Positions 1 to 11,599 of a stretch of 64,000 bases of DNA are shown in pieces. This stretch comes from Ornithodoros turicata (taxonomy: Eukaryota; Arthropoda; Arachnida; Ixodida; Argasidae), in contig NC_088201.1 in assembly GCF_037126465.1 (NCBI RefSeq), positions 228,972,016 to 229,036,015 of the forward strand, given 5' to 3'. The position numbers and the translations under genes are program-made. Below the pieces are notes generated by a model. It did no database searches. It was not told where the DNA came from and was given only the letters and a program-made list of their open reading frames with translations. Position 1 is the stretch's first letter; every line of letters starts with the position of its first letter.

Positions 1-200
1 CCGAGTACTCTTCCGGTTCCTGTCACTCTCCATGTTGTTAGCTACGAGTTGCTGTACGTTGACTGCGCTCTTTGTGACTGTTCATAGCCGTTTTCTTATT
101 CATCGTCGTCTTTTCAATTTCAAACCACCAAGTCCAACTTGGGACATTCGCCGGGCGAATGCCACATTTGAGGACAGTAGCCAGCTGTTGCTTTATTTGA

Positions 201-527
201 GTGTCAAGAATGTGGGCAGTACTGACTTTGGAGCTGTCGGTTCCTCTTCCTGCCTTTGCGACGTTTGTGGGTGCGTGTGAGGAAGCCTTCAAAGCCAACA
301 TTAAGACATTCCTCACCTCCCAGGGGGTCAGGTCCAAGCTGTGTGAAGCGTTGGACATACTTGTGCCAAAGACATTGAGTTTGTGTTTTTCATCCGTGTA
401 TGATGATCTATGTCACTTTTTTCTGAGGGTACGACTGTTCTGGTTTGTACGAGAAAGGAATGAGGAAGTACGAAGTAGTACGTTAGGTCAGAAGGCACTG
501 CAGCAGGCAGCGAGACTAAGTTCGTAA
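201..527 (+). CDS. unidentified coding fragment (possible last exon)
   Basis: An open frame of about 108 codons ends at a TAA at 525-527. Its middle, PLPAFATFVGACEEAFKANI, followed by a Lys/Arg/Cys helix-like stretch, looks like real protein rather than random translation; the last 40 residues look less convincing. The frame is open upstream without a clear eukaryotic start, so it could be a terminal exon or a decayed transposase or domesticated-transposon fragment. I do not recognise the family. The downstream 500 bases are AT-rich and resemble a 3' UTR. Confidence 0.22.
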   Translation: MSRMWAVLTLELSVPLPAFATFVGACEEAFKANIKTFLTSQGVRSKLCEALDILVPKTLSLCFSSVYDDLCHFFLRVRLFWFVRERNEEVRSSTLGQKALQQAARLSS

Positions 528-1780
528 TCTCTGCACGTTGTTGTGATGTAAACAGAAGTTTTCTTTCCATGCAAAGGGATATGCATGGTTCTGTTGTTTA
601 TCCAGTGCTTTCAGTTGTAACCTAGATTACACATGATCTCTTGAAATTCTTTCATTCCTGTCAGGCATACGATTTGTCGAAGTGCACTGTTGCACATAGG
701 TCCTTACTGTGTTGCTTGTATTTTGACAGCCATGCAGAGTCTGTGCCAATTATTTATATGTTTAGTGTTTGTACACCTGTGTACAGAGATACCTAGCATA
801 CATTTTCTATTTTGAATCTTCAGCAGTCTGCCTATTCTTTGATACGTATTAAGTGTATACCTGTGTACATAGATCCCTAGCACGTAATTTTATATTTTGA
901 ATCCTGCGCTGAGTTCAGTAGTTGTGTGCAAGTATGTAGGAGCAGTTACGTGCAGGGGTAAGCACCTTGTGCAGCTTGCAAATCTACACCACATGGCAAA
1001 ATGTGCACAAAATAGCAGAAGCACACAACATTGTCTATGCTTTGACATTCCTTTAATACAAAAATGCTGTTGTAATCAAAGTAGAAGTAGTCATCAGCAG
1101 GATATGTGCACACTGAACAAGGTTGTCATTGCTGGAAGCTGATACTGTTGTGGCTGCTTTGCGAGATAAAGTATCACAGACTTCTAAAATGAGCTAATGG
1201 ACTTGTGCCTTCTTATTCCCCCATAGCATTCGTTACAGTGCCTAAAACTGTGGGCAGACATAGCACCACACAGTATGCAAATATCATATGATGTGATCTT
1301 CAAGTGCAAATATGTTCATTCCACCTTCTTTATACGAGAGATATGTGTAAAGTTCGAGATGTACATGAGGACAGCTATAGCAGCATGCATTGGACATTAA
1401 GGTCCTGGGCCCCGCCTGTGTTTGCTGGAAATTGTACATTATCCTTTCGTGCTTATACAGTACATGGACTGTCATACTTGTTATTTTGTACATTATTCTG
1501 TCGTGGGTATTTATGATGAAAGATTGAAGTTACTGAAAAGTCACTGTGTTCCAGCCTCAGAACATCAATTGTCTCATGTGGGTATTTATACTGTTTACAA
1601 CGGCATGGCGAATTTACCTGTGATAAAAGAAAGCAAGCCCCCACCTGGTCTCCTGTGTCCTTTGTTGCACGCATGTCGCTAGTGTCGATTCTTCTCTGTT
1701 TACAAATTGTTTGAGTTTTTGCTCTTGGATTTGCTTTCAACAGCGGTTCTGACATTCCGCGGCTCAACATCGCGATGGAA
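528..1780. other. AT-rich non-coding stretch, possible 3' UTR or intergenic
   Basis: No convincing coding region is seen on either strand. The notable content is an imperfect tandem duplication at 761-904, annotated separately. The base composition changes abruptly near 1,760, where a GC- and CpG-rich segment begins. Confidence 0.4.
761..904. repeat. two-copy imperfect tandem repeat
   Basis: Positions 761-820 and 848-904 share the string order GTacACCTGTGTACAgAGAT, CCTAGCA, then TTTTGAATC. The copies lie about 87 bases apart and have diverged by scattered substitutions and small indels. It is a local tandem duplication with no evident function. Confidence 0.6.
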
Positions 1781-2032
1781 CGCACGCGCAGCGCGAGCGC
1801 CCGCCCCGCGCTATACGTAATGGTGACGTACCAGGTGACGTCATTATGACGGAATTTGTAGTTTGCCCCGCAACGGATGGATGGCGCTGGCGGTCTTTTA
1901 TCATGGCCGCCCTTGAAGACGTGGTGGCCAATGCAAGCTTCGCTACCATCTATATTTACCTTGGGAGTTCCGTTCTAGAGTTCTACCCAGATCGGAATGT
2001 GCCCTTGTTGGGCGTTTTTCGTGGATTGATGG
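1780..2032 (+). promoter_or_regulatory. possible CpG-rich promoter and first coding exon with GTAAGT donor
   Basis: A GC-rich block with a TGACGTCA palindrome near 1,837 precedes an ATG at 1,903 in a favourable context (tcATGGcc). The frame reads about 43 residues beginning MAALEDVVANASFATIYIYL and reaches a consensus splice donor, G|GTAAGT, at 2,033. Past the donor the frame degrades into A-rich sequence, as expected of an intron. No further exon is recognisable within the window, so the product is unknown. The splice prediction is inference from the donor consensus only. Confidence 0.35.
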
Positions 2033-2033
2033 G

Positions 2034-4017
2034 TAAGTGGTCTTCCAGAAGACGCGAATCAGTGTCGTTACTTTCCTTAACGCTACTTGGGGGAATGCAC
2101 CAGGAGGATCAATCTACTCGAATTTGGACCTGGCCCTGTTACGCACTGTTCGTGCATCGGCAGGACAGTGCTGTTCCAGAGAGACTGTCGGCCCCTTCCT
2201 TAAAACCGGCGTATGGCAAAAATACAAAAAAAAAAGTCATCAGATAAGCCGTAGAGCGCCCGTGAGAAAAAAAAAATCGCGCATAAGCCGCGGCTAATAC
2301 GGGTGAAATTACGTGTGAATGAGGGAGCGATGCATGGCCCTTACCACGTATTCAAACGAGCGACATCCTCAGAAAATATTCTAGTGGAAGAAAAAGCGAA
2401 GACACTGCTCGCCAAAACGAGGTTCAGTCCCGCGTTGTGTTGAGCATTCACACGCTGCGGAATACGAGCAGCCGCGCACTGCGCATTTAGCAGACGACAC
2501 CGTCAGCGTCGTTTCCTGTCGTCTGTTACGGAATATGTTGTGACTGTGACACGATGTTCAGCCAACATGCGCATTGCCTCCTCTCCCTCCTTCGCTAAGT
2601 AGACATATATGGTGAGAATTCGTCTGCTACTGCGATTCACCGTTTTGCGAAATCAAGGACCCGCTAAAACGATTGCAGCTCACCTGGAACCTGGAGGCCT
2701 AAATATTTCGACAAAAACAAACAAACAAACAAACAAACAAGACGTTTTCCATAATATCACTTTTGAGAAAGACTGAGACCGTTTTGCGTTTTATTTCCAT
2801 TTTTTTTTTTTCATTTAGTACACGGAGACGTTCAATCACGGCTCACAAGCGACGGTGGTTCTTCCGTGGCCACTACAGCTGAAAGCACGTTCGTGATTGG
2901 CCATGGCCGTTGAAAACGCGGTCTTGATTGGCTGACTCTTAATTGTTACATCAAGTCGACGAGCGCGCAGGTTTTCTGCATCTAGATGGTGTTGATTCGG
3001 CCCTGGCGCTCTCGTGACAGCAGAAAGCCGTGACGTTTTTCGCATCTTCCCTCTTCTGGAGGAATGTCGCTCGTGTGCATACACGGTTAGAGAAGCGGAA
3101 GGATACCATAACTCTTGAAGGAGGTAAGAACTCCTATCGGCAGGCAGCCATTGCGTTACGGGTGCAATAGGTGTAAATTGTTGTCCTACGCTTCGTAATT
3201 CTACGAAAGAGTTCTTGTTCTATACTTCTCCACCACAACGAATGCGGCGTCGATACAAAAATGTACGTTTTTCGGATACAGGCGACTAGGCGTACCGCCA
3301 TCCAGATACCACTATCCATTGTTACGTAATCTGTAGAATTGTAGCACACAATGAGACGCCAACGCGGATGTACACATAAGGTCGTGTGCTCAAGACCGGA
3401 GAGTAGCCGAGAACGACAGAGAAAGGTGTGACGAACCTATACGCCAGTTGATGATATGGCCCAAAACGGTGGAAATGTGGGACCGTGCAGTGCACTTCTG
3501 CGCGTCATTTGTGTGAAGCGCCTTGTTTTCTACCAAGTGACGACGACAGCGCATAGCGTAGGCATTTCGTCCAGAAGGCACGCAGGCACCTTTCTTTCAT
3601 TCTGCACATGCTTTCTGTCATAAAACCTAAAATATTAAGATAGGAAGAAATGCGTGCTCCCTTTGAAAAACAGTGCCGGTCCCTCCGACTACGGATCAAA
3701 GTCGAGATAGCCATGATCGCATTGGTTGGATACGGACCTATCGGACTCTCTATACAACAGGTGTCACAGCAAACGAGTTTGGTGCCGACATAGTCTGTGG
3801 GCTAGTTTTAGTAGGGGTTGTGTGGCAGTGTGTTTGGTAGGCCTTTCATTTCTCTGTGTGTGTTTTTTTTTGTTAGTTCACGCAATATTATTGCTTTTCT
3901 CCTGATTCGACGTAAGTGTGTAATACACGAGCACCCAGTGTTGTGATCAGGGCACAATACTCCTCTTTATTGTTTGGGTGTTTTTATTATTAGAGAGTTC
4001 TACTGAGACGTGTTCGC
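2034..4017. other. non-coding, possible intron or intergenic
   Basis: No supported gene. It contains an (ACAA)n microsatellite at 2,711-2,740, short A and T runs (2,227-2,275; 2,801-2,812; 3,862-3,870), and otherwise unique-looking sequence. Confidence 0.4.
2711..2740. repeat. (ACAA)n microsatellite
   Basis: About seven uninterrupted tetranucleotide units are directly visible. Confidence 0.9.
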
Positions 4018-4055
4018 TTGAACGAAACCACTAATACGAGTGTCGCACATGCGCA

Positions 4056-5200
4056 TTACGAATCGTGCGGAGCGCGTTTTCGTACGAACGACCCGCCAGA
4101 TGCGCTGAGTCGTTTCATTCGGGGAGCACGGCCGATGGATATCGCGAAGCAAGACGGCGGCATGATGTGGGGTACGACAACTAACTGCTGCTTGGGGTCA
4201 CTTCTCGTTGTTGACTCGTCTGAAGTTGTTGAGCTTCCCTGGGCTTCGGCCGCGTACAATGCTGGGTCGGGAACAAGTCTGTCTGATCTGCCGAATAGGG
4301 TCTTGACCTCTTCCCGTTTGTGTTCCACTGGGTGGCGCGCAGTGGCGTAGCCACCAGGGGGGGGGGGGGGGGTCGAGCCCCCTACCTGCCACGGACCGAA
4401 CCACACAAATCGTGCAAATCCGAGGAGAACATAATATATAGGGGGGACCAGTGTGACGAACGCGAAAGTTCTTGCAGTTCATGGCGTCTATCTAAGAAGC
4501 ACTCTTGAATGGTATTCAAAGTATGAGCTTTTCAAAATACTTCCAATCTCTTCCTATACATGTAATCGTATTGTGAACGTCCAAATCAACTATTCTCGTT
4601 CCTTTGTTTTTCAGCCTCAGTTTGCAGTGTGTACAAGTATGTGTGTGTTGTCGCACACAGGATCAGCGGGGGGGGGGGCGAGTTTTCATATCGAGCCCCC
4701 CCTACCTTGGAGGTCTGGCTACGCCACTGGTGGCGCGACTTAGAACTCAGGAAGGCACCGGTGTCGCTTTGCTTGCGAGAAACACTAGTCGTGATATGCC
4801 TCCCATCACATCCACGTACTGATACGTCAAGGAAGGGTAACATACTGTCATGTTCCACCTCGTATGTGAACTGGATGGACGGTACAACACTGTTCAGGAT
4901 TGAGCGGAAGTCCTTAACGTGACCGGTAACGGTAGGTTTCTTCGGTGAGTTCCACCACCGTCGTTGTGAGGACGTTGGTAAACAGGGATACCACGTCAAA
5001 AGATATTGTGACATCTTCCTCCTCTAGGGTCTGACCACGTACGAGGTACGCGAGCTCATGGGAGTGACGAACGGTTATATTATGGTTCCCAGTTGCATCG
5101 GGAATGATACCGACTAAGTCAACTGCCTGTGAGACTGACTGAATGCTGTCGCCACCTGAGGACACTGCGAAAAAGGGGCTGCTGCGCACCTTTCAACTTG
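4056..5200 (-). pseudogene. Penelope-like element reverse transcriptase relic, minus strand
   Basis: On the minus strand the segments read as Penelope-like retroelement protein: a reverse transcriptase stretch with ISFDVVSLFTNV (4,914-5,189), then a thumb region with MLPFLDVSVRG (4,586-5,014), then VEHKREEVKTLFGRSDRL (4,056-4,330). The order is correct for one element, but the frames are shifted and stops intervene. A hAT-type MITE (4,340-4,729) interrupts it exactly between the SRH-like and PVEHK-like residues. The same motifs recur on the plus strand at 6,860-8,215, so two Penelope relics face each other across the mariner. It is not functional. Confidence 0.8.
4340..4729. mobile_element. 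390-bp non-autonomous hAT-type MITE
   Basis: The termini are inverted: CAGTGGCGTAGCCACC at 4,340 and its complement ending GGCTACGCCACTG at 4,729. An 8-bp target duplication, GTGGCGCG, flanks it at 4,332-4,339 and 4,730-4,737, which is characteristic of hAT transposons. The subterminal regions carry long poly-G runs (4,360-4,373; 4,669-4,678) in inverted arrangement. No transposase frame is present. It interrupts the minus-strand Penelope relic and is therefore younger than it. Confidence 0.85.
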
Positions 5201-5361
5201 ATGATAAGTTTTCGACGCCCGGATACCTGCTGAAGTGATTGAAAAAAGAAATACACTGAGGCCCACAAAAAGCTGTCTCAACTGGTGTCCAAGAATGAAG
5301 CCACGCAGAGTTCCAACAGCGTGTTTATGTGTCCATCAAGAACCCGTCTGCCGGCCATGTA

Positions 5362-6671
5362 CGAGGGTGGTTCCTTAAGTTTCCGGCACGACCAACTTTC
5401 AATAGTCATAGAGACGAAGCAAGTGTATCACTTTTCGACATAGTCACCCTTAACTTCGATGCACTTTGGACACCTTTCAACCAGCATTCTTATACCCTCG
5501 AAAAAATAGTCCGAAATTTTTTCCACAAAATGCTGGAAAACTGCCTCTTGCGCATCACAATCGTTTTGAAATCTCCGTCCTCTGAGATCCCTCTTCAAGT
5601 TTGAGTACAGGAAGTAGTTACTCGGTGCCAAGTCTGGACTGTAGGGTGGGTGGTGGATTTCTTCGAAGCCGCACTCCTTCAGTGCAGCCTTGGCAACAGA
5701 AGCCGTGTGGACAGGGGCATTGTTCTGGAGCAACCGGACACCTCGACTCAACCTGCCGCGCCTCTTTTCCTTGATGGCGTCTCGCAGTCAATGCAGGAGT
5801 AAAGCATAGTAAGTCGCATTCACTGTGGTGTTCCTCTCTTTGAAGTCGACGAGAAGGATCCCGTGACAATCCCAAAATATTGTTGTCATGCCCTTCTTTG
5901 TGGATTGTGTGACCTTGGCTTTTCTTGGGGTGTGCTTCTCCTGGTTTGCGCCATTCCATCGACTCCTTTTTCGAAAGGGGATCATAGTAGAGCACCATAG
6001 CCTCATCCCCTGCGACAATTGACTTCAATATTTCTTCTTCGTTCTCCTGACAGAGCTCCAAAAACTCTTTGGCACAGACGACGCGCTGTTGCTTTTGAAC
6101 TGACGAGAGAAGTCGTGGCACCCATCTCGAACTCGTGGCACCCATTCGAACACCTTTTTCATGTGAAGGCCCTCGCCGATGATGCGAAAAACGGTTGTTT
6201 TGGAAAGCCCCAGCCTTTCTGAGATCTCCTTCACCTTCAGACGCCTGTCGCTCAGCACATCCTCCTCGCAAAGAGACGAATTTTCTTGTGTCACCACTTC
6301 GACTGGACAACCATCGCGTGGATCATCTTCAATGGACTCTCGCCCCAGTCGAAACTGCTTAGCCCAGTCTTTTACGGTTGTGTACGACGGAGAGGCTTCC
6401 CTGTACACGTTGTACAGTCGCGCTTTAATTTTTTTCGAAAGTCCCTCTTTTGTCAAGAATTTTATCACAGCGCGGTACTCGATTTTTTTCCATTTTAACT
6501 GAAGAGTGCACCCTGGCTGTTTGAAATGTCGCTCTCCAACCGACAAAAGCATGGAGAGTGTTCACGGTGGTGCTCCGGTCCTCCAACAGATGGCGCCACG
6601 CGTCCTTAATCGCATTTTCGAATTCGCGCGCATTTTCTACCTCGAGCCGGAAACTTATGGAACCACCCTCG
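5362..6671 (-). mobile_element. mariner transposon, full length, inactive
   Basis: The terminal inverted repeats are CGAGGGTGGTTCCTTAAGTT at 5,362 and, inverted, near-identical sequence ending AACCACCCTCG at 6,671. A TA dinucleotide flanks both ends (5,360-5,361 and 6,672-6,673), the hallmark of Tc1/mariner insertion. The length of 1,310 bp is normal for a mariner element. The transposase lies on the minus strand and is broken. Confidence 0.93.
5428..6500 (-). pseudogene. mariner transposase, frameshifted and catalytically mutated
   Basis: The N-terminal helix-turn-helix region is readable as IEYRAVIKFLTKEGLSKKI with the linker ESIEDDPRDGCPVEV (6,130-6,500). The catalytic domain follows in other frames: VAGDEAMVLYYDP holds the first Asp, LLQNNAPVHTA (about 5,700-5,725) is where mariners carry HDNAP, and YSPDLAPSNYFLY holds the third Asp. 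At the second site both His and the catalytic Asp are altered (Q and N), so the D,D34D triad is lost even apart from at least two frameshifts. This is a dead copy, and other genome copies would be needed to mobilise it. Confidence 0.9.
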
Positions 6672-6859
6672 TAAGTTTCCTTTCCAAGTGTATAGACTTC
6701 GCACTGTTTCCACTCACTGCTTCTAAAGCAGGCTTCATTATTGAAATAGAAGATCAGCTTCGCCACATAAAGAAAAGTACGACCCTTAATTTGGCGCTAG
6801 CCGCTGCTCCAACGCTAAATAGTGCCAGTAAATTCCCCCAATCGTGATCCACTTGAACA

Positions 6860-8215
6860 ATCCGCAGTACGGGATCTGATATCCGACGAGTGTATTGTTG
6901 TTTTTCCGACTGATAATGGAAAAGGTACAGTTGTACTTCATAGAAACGACTACAACGACAAGAATGACATTGAGGACGACAAAATGAAAGCATTTTAGAT
7001 GATACGTGGTACTTTGTCCCGCTGCCCGACTCCGTAAATCACAACGTTCACTCGTCGAACACGCGCCCGTGACCTAAAAAGAAGGGGCCGCGTAGATGAA
7101 ACGACGTACCGCAGCCTTTTCTTATGGCTCCACCTCCCAGACTATCAGCTCTGCCCAAAGTTCACAAACCCGACAGCCCCCTGCGCTCCATTGTTTCGTT
7201 CATTCGCTACCCCACTTAGAGTCTATCAAACACTCAGTCGAGCTCATTGCCCCTGCAACTGGAAACAACAAACTAACCTTTCGTAAGTACCATGAGTTGG
7301 CGACCGTGACGGGGGCGGAACTCACCGCAGAACGACTACGGAGTGACGACACACTCTCGGATCGCACCCCCATCACTGACAGTAGCATAAATAATCCTCT
7401 TTCTATTCTGCCTTAACGAGACCCACATTACGTTCCACGAACAAACGTACCACCAGGATGACCGCTGTCCGATAGGCACTCCGATATCTGTGGTTATCGC
7501 CAACCTTACCATAATAAACATAATGTTGGTACGGCTCTGTGACACACCGTCATCCTGTGAAGTTCTGCCGCCGCTACATCGGCGACACGTATGCCATTCT
7601 GCCGGGGAATCAAAATTATTTCGCTCTATCGCGAATTTCGTTATATCGCGTTTCGTTGTAACGAGGTTTGACTGTATTTATATTTAAGCCCAGCGACACC
7701 GGTAATTTTCTTAGTTTTAAGTCGCACTACCTAGTGGAACACACTCGGGCTCTGGTCAAAGAGCCTATTCAGCAGATCGGACAGTCTTGTACCCGGCCCA
7801 GCACTGCACGCGGCCGAAGACCACCGAAGGTCACTCAGTCGCTCATCAAACGAGGTTATCCTCTGCGCTTTATCGAGGACACTCGAAAACAACAGCGGAC
7901 GAGCGAACAACAAGAAGTGACTCCAAGCAGCGCTTAGTTACCATGCCCTACATCAATGTTGTTTCCAAGTAAATTTGTCGGGTCCTTCAGGCATTAGACA
8001 TGAAAAGAGCGTTTCCTCACACCAAACTGCGACACCTGCTCTCTGAGCCCAAGGACCCCATCCACCCACAGGCGCAGACGGGCGTCATATCTCGATTACA
8101 GGGTAGTGACTGTGACGCCGTATACATCGGTGAGATCGGGGCATCGGCTTCAAAGAGCATACACGCGACCCCTCCACGTTTACGAATGCGACAAGGTCAA
8201 AGACAGAGTTAGTTG
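6860..8215 (+). pseudogene. Penelope-like element relic with GIY-YIG endonuclease region, plus strand
   Basis: The plus-strand reading recovers, in order, an N-terminal stretch with a TDNGKGTVVLHRNDY-like motif (about 6,910), the RT motif ALPKVHKPDSPLRSIVSF (7,149-7,202), a region matching the minus-strand relic (NNKLTFRKYHELA), a basic segment near 7,740-7,870, and SDCDAVYIGEIG at 8,104-8,139. The last is the conserved core of the GIY-YIG endonuclease found at the C terminus of canonical Penelope elements. Several frameshifts and stops separate these pieces. It retains the full RT-to-endonuclease order, unlike many Penelope fragments. Confidence 0.85.
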
Positions 8216-8555
8216 ACCATTGTTAGTCCACAAGCAATAGCTTTGACTTTGCCAATGCTGTGACCCTTGGCAAAGGATCAACAGCGGGATCCTCATAAGA
8301 CTTGGAATACTCATACATACGCGTGCATACGCAGTGACTCGTCGGTCTGCAACGCCAACCTCTGCCCCTTCCGAAACTATACCCAGAGTTACTTAAATAC
8401 CATGTGTTTGTTGTTCCTTCGTGATTCTGTTCCCTACTAATGATGTCTTCCGCATGAAGAATGAACGTCTAAGTAAACATGATATTCTTTTCTGTGAAGC
8501 TGGTGTGCTATATTTTTACCATGACGCCATCCTGGCTTTTGGAACATAATACATA
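8216..8555. other. unassigned spacer
   Basis: No gene or clear repeat is seen between the Penelope relic and the LINE fragment. It is probably residual 3' sequence of the Penelope element. Confidence 0.4.
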
Positions 8556-8559
8556 AACA

Positions 8560-9135
8560 GCGACTAAAACATCTCCAGGAGAGCTATGAGGCAGCGGTCA
8601 ACGTCTTTCATCGACTCTTTGGCCCCCGTTGGGGAATGTCAACGGAGTTCCTGCTTTCAATACTTCGGGCGCTTACTCGGCAAATGGTTGCTTACCATCT
8701 GCCTATATTATATGGGATAAGTAACACAGCTGAAAGGACACAACGGAGAGTTTTAATAAGATGTCTCAAAATCTGCCTCGGGGTGCCTCGAGTCACCTCC
8801 AATATTTTGGCAACAGCAGAAGCTAGAGAACTGCCTGTAGAGGTGCCGAGAACGCTGTGCCACTATCTGCGCCTGAACCTACACCACGACGAGCACCCCC
8901 TGGTGCGGAAATTGAGATGCCGAAATTCTGACTTCTACGAAGCCATTGGTCCTTACCAGCGCAACTTGCAAAAAACACAGCTTGCAAGAGCGATTCAGCA
9001 TCCCCCTTGGATTCTGGAGCTGCGGCGAATTTGCATCTCTGTGCCTCGAGTCCACTTTGCCCACTGCAGTGGTGAGACAGCACTGTCTATCCATGATAGT
9101 GCGTCACTGTGGCAGCACTGCTATTTTCCCTGACT
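8560..9135 (+). pseudogene. LINE ORF2 fragment (reverse transcriptase C-terminal region)
   Basis: A continuous frame across 8,585-9,133 reads through LYGISNTAERTQRRVLIRCL and CLKICLGVPRVTSN, then AEARELPVEV. This is the distinctive region after the reverse transcriptase fingers and palm in I/Jockey-like non-LTR retrotransposons. No RT catalytic YADD motif is present upstream, so the fragment is truncated at its 5' side, and it ends in a stop at 9,131-9,133. The clade assignment is by memory of the motif and is approximate. Confidence 0.75.
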
Positions 9136-11375
9136 GATCGACGACTGCGGCATCATGTTGGGCATCTGTTTCGTGGTTCCACAAGACAATGAGAGAGTGT
9201 AACGTAACGGGTGACATTGCAGACCTGTGGCAGTGGAGGTTTCGTTAAGCTTTCGGCGCGAAAACCACGGAGCATTTCAATGTTTCAAGTGCAGCAGTGG
9301 GCGATGAATGTGCTGTTGTTGCTGTCCCCAGACGTCTTCCCTGCAGCCAAAGACATCGCTATGGAGGACGCAGCTGACTGAGTGGTGCCATCTGTAGTTA
9401 AAAACTGTATGTTGCGTCTGTATAGCAGCACTTTGACGGGCAGGCGTAGGTGAATGATTGCAATGCTCTGCCCCTCTTTTGATTTTGAATGTTGTTTCAG
9501 TGTCGAATCAGTTTGGGCCCAGCGGCAGATGAACTTTTTTGGAAAGCGCAACTCTGCCCGTTGGGAGCCACAGCCAAATTAAGTCGTCTTTCTGGAACTT
9601 GACATCGTTGATGGGATCCCTCAATACTACTTGGAGTTGGGGCATCCCACGCCAACTGATCCGGGGAGCGCCGCTTGCCGTCCCGCTAGCACTGAGAGTG
9701 CCGCTCACACCTAGGCATAGGCATTTTCAGAGGAGGGAACTAGAAAAATCACCTTTGGATGGAAGACACGTTTTTGACATACGCACCGTACTACAAACAC
9801 ACCGCACCGTACTAAAAGCACACGCATATGGTTGTGAAGTAGAAAGCAAAGCTCGTGCATATTGCTCCCCATGCAAAGAAAAAGAAAGAAAAGAAAGAAA
9901 ATATGGAGTTAAAAACTAAAGAGGGTCAAGTCAAGGAGCAAGATCGCTCCGCGCAGTCATCAAGTGTGTATCGCGAGATAGACATTGACAGAGTAACAAA
10001 TACTGATATACCGGTGGCGACTTGACAAATTGTGGAGTAGCCTTCGTCTGGTACGTAACCCTAAGGGTGAAGGCATCCAGGTATGCGTATGTTATGCAGC
10101 CATAAACTAACCATGTGGATTCACACAGTAATCTACTGATGTCTGTGTTTCTTAATTAAATATCCATTTAACTTAGCCGATACCGTCTCAAGAAAAAATA
10201 ATAATGCTGTAATACAGCACATTGCGGAAGTAAAGCTATAAAAACCGTAAAGGTATAAAAAACAGAAGATATAAGCAGCTTTATCTATACCGCGAAAGGG
10301 ATAGCCTGGAGACCTATTCCTGGTACCAGGTATAAACGCGCGGTGATGAGGCATAAATATGGTACGTTAGCCCTCCTTTATACCACTTTCATGCCCTTGA
10401 GAAGGGTTGGAGGTATAAATAGGAAATTTGTACCTCTTCTATGCCCTCAAAAGGTGTACATCTGAAGCAGAAGATATAAAAGAGCTCACTATTATACCTT
10501 GCTTATACATTTTTTCTAACAGTGCATCTGGCCCTAGAATTTTACGTGAATTTTTTGGGTGGTTCCTTATGATCCGTCTAACGAATTTTAACTGTATTGG
10601 GGTGCAAAGCCCCTCACAGAAGCTGTGCTTGGCGAAAACCTGTGTCACTTGGAGCTGACATTACGGCATACGCAGGCAAGGATCGTGTTCGAAAGCGTCT
10701 TATTTGACAGGGGAGAGTTCGTTTTATGCAATTTTCACCATCGCACTCGACGGGCTCGACGCTTGTGGCATGCACGAAACTTGCACAGTTTGTGTAAGTT
10801 TATGCTTTTTTTTTTTCATATAAAATGTTGGTATTTCGCCCTCGATATTTTTGGGGAGTAGCCCTGATGTCGTCCTTACAAACGAGAAAAAAAATCAGTC
10901 CCGCTGCTGCATTGTAAGCCTCAGTGAAAAATAGGGAAGTTGTGAAAATTTGACAAACTGCGCATTTTTGACAAAAAAAATTGAAGTGTGAGGAGGTCGG
11001 GATAGAATCGTGGTCAAGGTGTGATTCGATGCACTGCCTTCCTTGCAAGTCGTAGCAAAAAAATCTCAGATATACTTTTCGTTAAAGTCAGTGAATAATT
11101 TTTCAATTGCAGGTAACTTCGTAAACGTGTAAGCGCGCAACGTAGTGAGTGAACAACTGAGTGTGTAAGTCACAGAACACTAGATGGTCACAAAACACTA
11201 GATGTCACAACACGCGCAGCATGTTGCATTATTGAACAGCAAATAGCGGTCGCAAACGCCGGTTTCCCTCCTTCAAGACCCGACGGTTGTGCAGTGACCG
11301 CTCATCAATCTGGCCACCTTGTGCTCCAACGAAAACGTTTAGCCAGCTCGTGGTGCCGTGATGACCGTGCTTGCT
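9136..11375. other. non-coding region
   Basis: No supported coding sequence. Positions 9,880-9,902 are an A/AAAG-rich run. Positions 10,200-10,520 contain repeated GGTATAAA and ATATAAAAG words in both orientations, suggesting a small degenerate inverted-repeat element, but I could not define ends. The remainder looks unique. Confidence 0.35.
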
Positions 11376-11545
11376 CGGCAGCTCAGTCGGTAACGTGCTG
11401 GCTTGCTGAGTTCAAGATCGCGGGTTCGATCCCGGACGAGGGCGGAATGTGGGGGAGGTAAACATTGCCTCCAGCGCCGTGTTTCGGAGATTTCCAGTGT
11501 ACACAGAAAAACAGGTGGTCCAAATTATCCGTAGTCCTACTAGTA
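11376..11545 (+). repeat. tRNA-derived SINE, tick-like
   Basis: The head carries an A-box-like AGCTCAGTCGGTAACGTG and a perfect polymerase III B box GGTTCGATCCC (11,422-11,432), preceded by a GCTGAGTTCAAGATCGC segment. The body continues with CCGTGTTTCGGAGATTT and ends near ACAGGTGGTCCAAATTATC. The order and wording match the tRNA-derived SINEs common in tick genomes as I remember them. This is one of the better clues to host lineage. Confidence 0.8.
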
Positions 11546-11550
11546 GTAGT

Positions 11551-11599
11551 GTCTGCGCGGTTTGGCGGCACGTTGCACGTGCCGCCAAACTGCGCAGAC
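11551..11599. other. near-perfect 23-bp-arm hairpin with 3-nt loop
   Basis: The left arm (11,551-11,573) begins GTCTGCGCGGTTTGGCGGCA and the right arm (11,577-11,599) ends CCAAACTGCGCAGAC, separated by TGC. The arms pair at 22 of 23 positions, and the exception would be a G-U wobble in RNA. It lies immediately downstream of the SINE. The only long poly-T near it is far away, so it is not an obvious polymerase III terminator. Confidence 0.85.

Noticed and set aside
10140..10520. GGTATAAA-rich stretch as promoter cluster
   Set aside because: The words occur in both orientations as part of a degenerate repeat, with no coding region beside them.
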